Source: Monodelphis domestica
Lineage: Eukaryota; Chordata; Mammalia; Didelphimorphia; Didelphidae
Assembly (NCBI RefSeq): GCF_027887165.1
Contig: NC_077234.1
Coordinates: 193,682,530-193,746,529, forward strand
Direction of reading: 5' to 3'
DNA: 64,000 nt
Below, in pieces: positions 33,806 to 64,000 of this stretch; positions within the stretch are counted from its first letter, which is position 1; each line of letters starts with the position of its first letter. Position numbers and translations under genes: made by a program. The notes beneath the pieces are model-generated. The model was given only the letters and a program-made list of their open reading frames with translations, did not search any database and was not told the DNA's origin.

Positions 33806-35895
33806 GGGACAGAAAGAAAGGACAAAGTCCAGCTCTCTGATTTCTCCGCTGTTACAGTGACTGAATTTCCAGACCTGTTAACCCATTTTCCCAATCTGAA
33901 CTATATTCCACCATCCTCCAACCTAGGAAATATTCTAGTATTAGGGAAACCCCAAATCCTCTTTCCTTCCATTTTCCTATCTTTCTCTTTCTCCCCAATA
34001 AATCCCTTATTTAATCTTAAAGAGAAAGGAGTGATTTAATTGATACATCATAATACTCTGAGTTGATTTAAAGACCAAAAGAAGAAGCAACTGGAAAAGG
34101 GGAAGGGGGGGAGGGGAGGAGGAACAAGGAGGGAGGTGAACCAGGGAGGAAATTGGAAGATCTGATCTTTAGCTATCATTTATCATTCAAATAATCACTT
34201 ATTACACTTAGTCACCTCTGCATCCCCCACAGTAAGCGGAGCAGCTCCTTGCCGACAAGTCATTTGATCAGTCGCCGTTACTGAGCTTCCACTGAGGAGG
34301 AGCTGGCATTGGAAATAGGAAGACACGGATGAAACGGGCCCTTTCTTCAAGGAGCTTCTGATTTAGCTAGAGGAGCTGACGTGGATATATACACACATAA
34401 ATGGGATAATTTATATATGTAATGGGGAAGAAATGGAGTAGAATTTGGAAAGACTTCTACAAACACTGACATGAGTCTGGCAGTTGACCAGGAGTTAAAC
34501 AGAAGTCAGGTCAATCCCAGTGTGTAATTCTCAGAGTAATATTTGCCTTGTGACTCCAATATTCTTGGTGGGGTACAGAAGAACCACAGCTTAAAGTATA
34601 GTTTTAAGGCATAGATTTTTTCTTGATTAGAGAGAGAAATGTGGAAACTTGTTTTGTTGCTTTTAACTTTTATCTAAAAAGTTGCAGGAATGAGTCCAGG
34701 GACATTCCCGGAGAAGCCCTTTCTCGCTGTTCCTACAGCCTGGAAAAAGTACAGGTTTGAGAATGGAGGGATAAAGGAAAGAAGAAACTCTTTTTGTTCT
34801 GTACTTACGGTACCCTGAAATTAAATCATTAGCTCAAGACTATAAGTGTCAAAGGGAGGAGAGGTTTGATGACCGAGAGGGGAAATCTTGCAGCAATATA
34901 ATTAGAAAAAGGTCTGTTCTTGCATGTAGATGGGGTGGCATTTTGTCCTGAGCTATCTGCTTGAGGGCAGTGTCCCTTTCCCTTCCCTTCCCTGCTGCCT
35001 CTCCAATAAAGCTGCATCTGTCTGCATTCAATCTTGGCCTCTTGTTTATTTAAGTGACTAAAAGAGGTGATCTTGAAATCAAGACCCTCCAAATTTTCAT
35101 TCCAGATACCAGACCTGGAGATGGGAAAGAGGGGGCTCTGTTTGAAGAGGCGGAAGGGGCCAGTTTGATTGGGCCACAGCACAGGAGGGATGAGGAGTAG
35201 TGTATAATAAGACTGACCTGTGAAGTTTGGGCCAGTTTAGGATGGGCTTTAAATGACAAATAAAGGAGCTCATATTTGATTCTAGTGGCAAAAGTGAGCT
35301 TCTAAAGTTTACTGCAGGGATATGGCATGGATAGAACTGTGCTTTTGGACTACTTAGAGGGAAATTTTTATTATAATAAACATTTTTTCAAGGTAATGAC
35401 TTTTTGTTTTTCAAATTATAAACTAAGAGCTAGAAGGAATCCCAAACGTCTCCTGGGTTCAACCCCTAGAAAACTAAGGTTCAGAGAATATCTAAAGTAG
35501 TCGAGGCAATGAGGGGCAAAGCTTCTGACTCTAAACCAGGCTCTTCCTGAGCTCCTCAGCTCTGCCCTTCCTGAGACCCCAGCCCATCATCTTTGCCCCG
35601 CTGCTCCTCCCTCACCCCAGAGGCCGTGGGTCTCTCCGTTTTCCCTGGGATCACGGCTCCTTATCTCTAGAGCCTTCCTCTACCCTTTCCTGAAAATCGT
35701 AACTGTGTCACTGCCACCACAACCTGAGAAGGTGTGTGAATGGACCTCTACCTCATTCCATTCCCCATCCAATGTCTCAGGCCATGGCTCCTTTCCTGGG
35801 CCACTACTCTCACCTCTGTGTGGTCTCCTCCTTAAGTCTGACTCCAAAGCAATTATTAAAGCCCATGTCACCAGGATGTAAGTTCTTGGGCAGAT
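33806..35895. other. intergenic DNA, mostly unassigned
   Basis: A purine/G-rich tract lies at 34085-34150. Old-repeat-like text is at 34300-34400 (CTTCAAGGAGCTTCTGATTT) and 35225-35310. The rest, including a C/T-rich stretch at 35520-35830, shows no gene. Confidence 0.5.
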
Positions 35896-35901
35896 TTTAT
35901 T
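35896..35901 (-). terminator. MRPS9: possible MRPS9 poly(A) signal
   Basis: TTTATT on plus reads AATAAA on minus, about 420 nt beyond the stop. It is the first canonical hexamer I see on that strand downstream of the stop. No direct evidence of use. Confidence 0.3.
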
Positions 35902-36039
35902 AAGCTGAAAAGGAAAAATATAGGCCCAATATGAAGAATCCAAGAAGCCAAAGAGATATGCCCTAACAGGCAATGAATTTTTGGGGAAGGGAAGAGAGGT
36001 GGGAGAAGGAAGAAGAAATCAGGTAATGAAATACTTTTG

Positions 36040-36125
36040 CTTTTAGTTTCAATTTCCTCATTTGCAAAATGAAAGAAGTTGGATTTAGATATCTTCTAAA
36101 ATTCCCTTCAATTCTAATATTCCAT
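36040..36125 (+). repeat. MIR/THER-type tail in the MRPS9 3' region
   Basis: TTTCAATTTCCTCATTTGCA then a degenerate CTTCTAAAATTCCCTTCAAT tail. It is antisense to MRPS9. Confidence 0.55.
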
Positions 36126-36320
36126 AAAATATTTCTATAACAATCTTCCAAGAGGATTTTAAAAATAAAGAGAAACAGGCTAAATGGAAATATATACATA
36201 TGTAGTTGGTTGTTAATTTTCAAATATGTTGACATCAAATAGTTTTGGGGAAAAAATTACACAGATCAAAAATTCCTAAATGTGTTGCCCCGCAGTCAAA
36301 TTCTTTTCTTTGGATAAAAT

Positions 36321-61520
<25,200 letters not shown>

Positions 61521-62156
61521 CTAGAACATGCAAAAGAACCAGGTTAAAATGTGCACTATTTTAACTGCATTATCATATGTTATATACTCTGTATTTCCTA
61601 GTATTTGCTATATCTAAACTTTTTAAAAAAGGGGCCTCCTTTAGCCACTGTCTAGATAAAGATCTGGAAAGCTAAAGGTCCTTTAAAAGTATCATTACAT
61701 TATTCTAGACTTAAATGAAAAGAAAACTGGTCCTTATCACTAAAGTGGATTTTGTTAATATGCATAACACTTACTTTGACTTGTTTTTAAAGTTATGTAA
61801 ATATTCATTAACTTGCATTTCAATAAATTTTGTATAGAACATTTCTCACTTGTTTTCCACTGATCCCTATGAACAAAAGTCAGCCTAAATCATCACAATT
61901 GTAACAACGGGTACAAGGATGTATATTTTTTGGAGAAGAGGTAGTTGTGGGTTCTAAATATGAAAATACAAAATTAAATTGATTTTAAACAGAGAATTTA
62001 TCAAAATAAAATTCTACAGATTACAAATTTATGTTTTGACCTGTACAAGTTTATACCTGAAAAAGACATATTGTTAAATTTTTCTATTTTGCTCTACATT
62101 TTACTGCTATGTTTGGAACCAAGTTTTTATATGCAAGATACCTAAAACAACATATA

Positions 62157-62255
62157 CAGGGCATCACAAAAGTCTTTGCACAGTTTTAGGCCCCCATAGT
62201 TTAATTATGCTGTAATAGCTTAAAATGGCACAAAAACTTTTGGGGTATCTTTTAT
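62157..62255. mobile_element. possible mariner-like miniature element
   Basis: The left side GGGCATCACAAAAGTCTTTG and the right side CAAAAACTTTTGGGGTATCT are imperfect inverted repeats about 100 bp apart, with TA next to the ends. Short and diverged. Confidence 0.35.
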
Positions 62256-62750
62256 AAAATACTATGATGTAAATAGAAGATTGTCAATATGAGGGGAAAA
62301 TGATAAGCCTTTTTAAAATTATCTTCTATGTTTCTTGGAGCAATCACGTGTGGAAAAACACCACAAAAATGATGGTAAATCTTAAGAATTCTATTAGTTC
62401 TTAATTCCTTTAGGAAAATTTTCTATAGAGCTTCCAAAATTCAACCAGAAAAATCTGTCCTTGCCTTGAGACAAATTAAGACATAAATGTTCATTTTAAA
62501 ACTCCCAGTTAAGACTAGCATATCCACATCCACAATATAGTAAATGGTTAGCCTCTTGGAACAACTGAACTCGAAAATAGCCCCATTCCCCACATATCTA
62601 ATCTTTGCGTGACCAGCAGCAACAAGGAAATATGATCATGATAATGATAACAACTGGGATTTGCACACAGGACTCCTGACTGAATTCAGGGCTCTTTCAA
62701 TTATACTATATTGTATATCCCAAAGAAACCAAGAATATCATACCCTGTCA

Positions 62751-62957
62751 CAGTGCTGGCAAAGGTTTTCAAGTTCAGGTGCCCAAACTGCAATTTCAAG
62801 CTGCCTGAGCACCCCACATGACTCCAGAGAGCGGAGGGAGGAGGTGCTCACTTTGGGCAGCTGGACTGAGGGGTGCTGGGAAGAGGGGGAACAGAGCAGT
62901 CCCCCTCTTACCCATCTCTGCCGGCTGGGCATATGTGCCAATACTTTACCAAAGCTG
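62751..62957 (+). mobile_element. hAT-like non-autonomous element
   Basis: CAGTGCTGGCAAAGGTTTTC start and GGTGCCCAAACTG, with the same GC-rich body as the element in the L1 at 20857-21051 (reverse orientation). No clear 8-bp duplication. Confidence 0.55.
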
Positions 62958-63244
62958 CTCTATAAGCTCTTATTTATTCATTTCCAGTAAAGAAAAAAAA
63001 TAATATCCTAAATGTCTGGTGATGTTTATAAAAAGCCTACCAATAAGTATAAGAAATCTAAGGAGTCAGAAAAGACAGGGAAACAGTCAGTAGAAAAGAA
63101 GAGAAAAATACTGTAGGTGATGGCAGAAATGATTAGCAGTGGCAAGGCACAGACAATGACCATGAGAAAGACACAGAAACATATCATTTAGAATATCTCT
63201 CAATTCTGAACGGTGAATTAAAAAACTATTCATTGCTACATGTA

Positions 63245-63780
63245 GTGCAGCTTGCTAGTTACTGGGGATACAAAGAGGAGAAAAATGGCAGTTTCTACAC
63301 ACAGAATATTTAATCTTCAAGATAAGGCATAACCTCCTGTTTGTATATATTAAAAATATAATTAATTACATAAGGTGTATATATATGATAAGGTCAAACA
63401 AAAGTGGTATAAGATATAAGGAAGAGGAATTTCTTCTACCTGGGAATGGGATTTCTAAAGTGAAAGCAACTATTTTTGAAGTTGCATTTGAGGTAGACTT
63501 AGAAGAATAAGAAGTGCTTCAAATGTTTCAAATCAAAAAATGTGAGAGAATGATGTGTGGTACAATCGGCAGGCAATTATTAATTCCATTTGGTCAAAAC
63601 ATAGATTTTAGGAGGGAGAATAGTAAGAAATGAGGAAAGAAAGGTAGTCTAGGATCAGACTGGTGGGTCTTGAACACCGAGCTTGGGAGTCTGTATTGTG
63701 TTTAGTAGGAATGGGAAATCACTAAAGATTTTGAAGTAGCAAAAAAATGTGATCAGCTTGGGAGAATACTGAATGCCCAA
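63245..63780. repeat. old interspersed-repeat text
   Basis: 63245-63440 (ACTGGGGATACAAAGAGGAG) and 63580-63780 (TGGGAAATCACTAAAGATTT, AATGTGATCAGCTTGGGA) are wordings common to old mammalian repeats. Family not assigned. Confidence 0.35.
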
Positions 63781-63799
63781 GAATATAATAGTAATAACG

Positions 63800-64000
63800 T
63801 ACAACTGTAAGGCATGGCATAGTAAAAACAGTGCATAACCAGGATGTTGGGGCTTGAAAACAAGGTCAGAAATGCACTTGTTCTGTAACGATGGGCAGTT
63901 ATGTCATTTGGCCTCTCCTACCTAGTCTTAGTGTCTTCATCTATAAAATGGGAATAATCCTGATAGTGTCTTATTGAGAAAAGCATGTTGCAAATCTTAA
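63800..64000 (+). repeat. MIR
   Basis: TTGTTCTGTAACGATGGGCA and TCTTCATCTATAAAATGGGA. Runs to the window edge. Confidence 0.65.

Larger units (their letters stand above)
61521..64000 (-). other. MRPS9: MRPS9 upstream intron (partial)
   Basis: Intron sequence that runs off the right edge. It includes a possible mariner-like miniature element (about 62157-62255), a hAT-like element (about 62751-62957), old interspersed-repeat text (about 63245-63440 and 63580-63780) and a MIR (about 63800-64000). Sequence encoding the preceding part of the protein was looked for on the minus strand and not found. Confidence 0.7.

Noticed and set aside
32998..33894. 298-codon minus frame and several 65-120 codon frames of repetitive Ser/Lys/Pro or Glu/Gly/Arg composition
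   Set aside because: They are produced by the 33-bp (11-codon) minisatellite. Frames stay open on both strands at once, with no start context or splice evidence.
1..36000. Neighbouring genes expected from mammalian synteny (GPR45, TGFBRAP1)
   Set aside because: No long receptor-like single-exon frame and no recognisable exon was found. They presumably lie further left.

Overview
The window looks like a marsupial nuclear chromosome, most like the opossum Monodelphis. The evidence is the dense set of tRNA-derived SINEs with marsupial consensus, RTE/BovB-tailed CORE-SINEs, a marsupial-type L1 lineage on both strands, AT-rich and CpG-poor background, and one split vertebrate gene. The species is inferred from repeat types only.

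The only conventional gene I can prove is MRPS9 (mitochondrial ribosomal protein uS9m) on the minus strand. Six exons at 61520-61438, 60558-60483, 58384-58216, 57378-57270, 42589-42420 and 36412-36321 all have GT/AG borders and matching phases. They encode the last 232 residues plus the stop. The 5' exons lie beyond position 64000. The left 36 kb is intergenic, downstream of MRPS9, and holds no recognisable protein gene of the host.

Layout: 1-8.2 kb, SINE, MIR and L1 remnants. 8.2-16.5 kb, an endogenous retrovirus neighbourhood: a possible LTR plus primer-binding site, a solo LTR, and a decayed minus-strand pol (integrase) split by two later LTR insertions. One of these is a 2.4-kb non-coding element whose two 353-bp LTRs differ at one base. 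16.6-18.3 kb, MIR, AT-rich DNA and a CpG-rich patch. 19.2-26 kb, two plus-strand L1s, the first carrying a SINE, a hAT fragment and a solo LTR with a 5-bp target duplication. 26.1-26.7 kb, an unidentified GC-rich block ending in (TA)n. 27.5-31.4 kb, minus-strand L1s. 32.2-32.9 kb, a second CpG-richer stretch. 33.0-33.8 kb, a 24-copy minisatellite of 33-bp period with a higher-order repeat. 36.3-64 kb, MRPS9, whose large intron holds a nearly full-length dead L1 (about 50.7-56.9 kb) in antisense orientation.

The most notable content is the nested retroelement stratigraphy around 12-16.3 kb. The youngest layer is a non-autonomous LTR element with an 18-nt primer-binding site matching the 3' end of a tRNA-Arg. 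Repeat edges below are by eye; edges given with a target-site duplication are base-accurate, others are within tens of bases.
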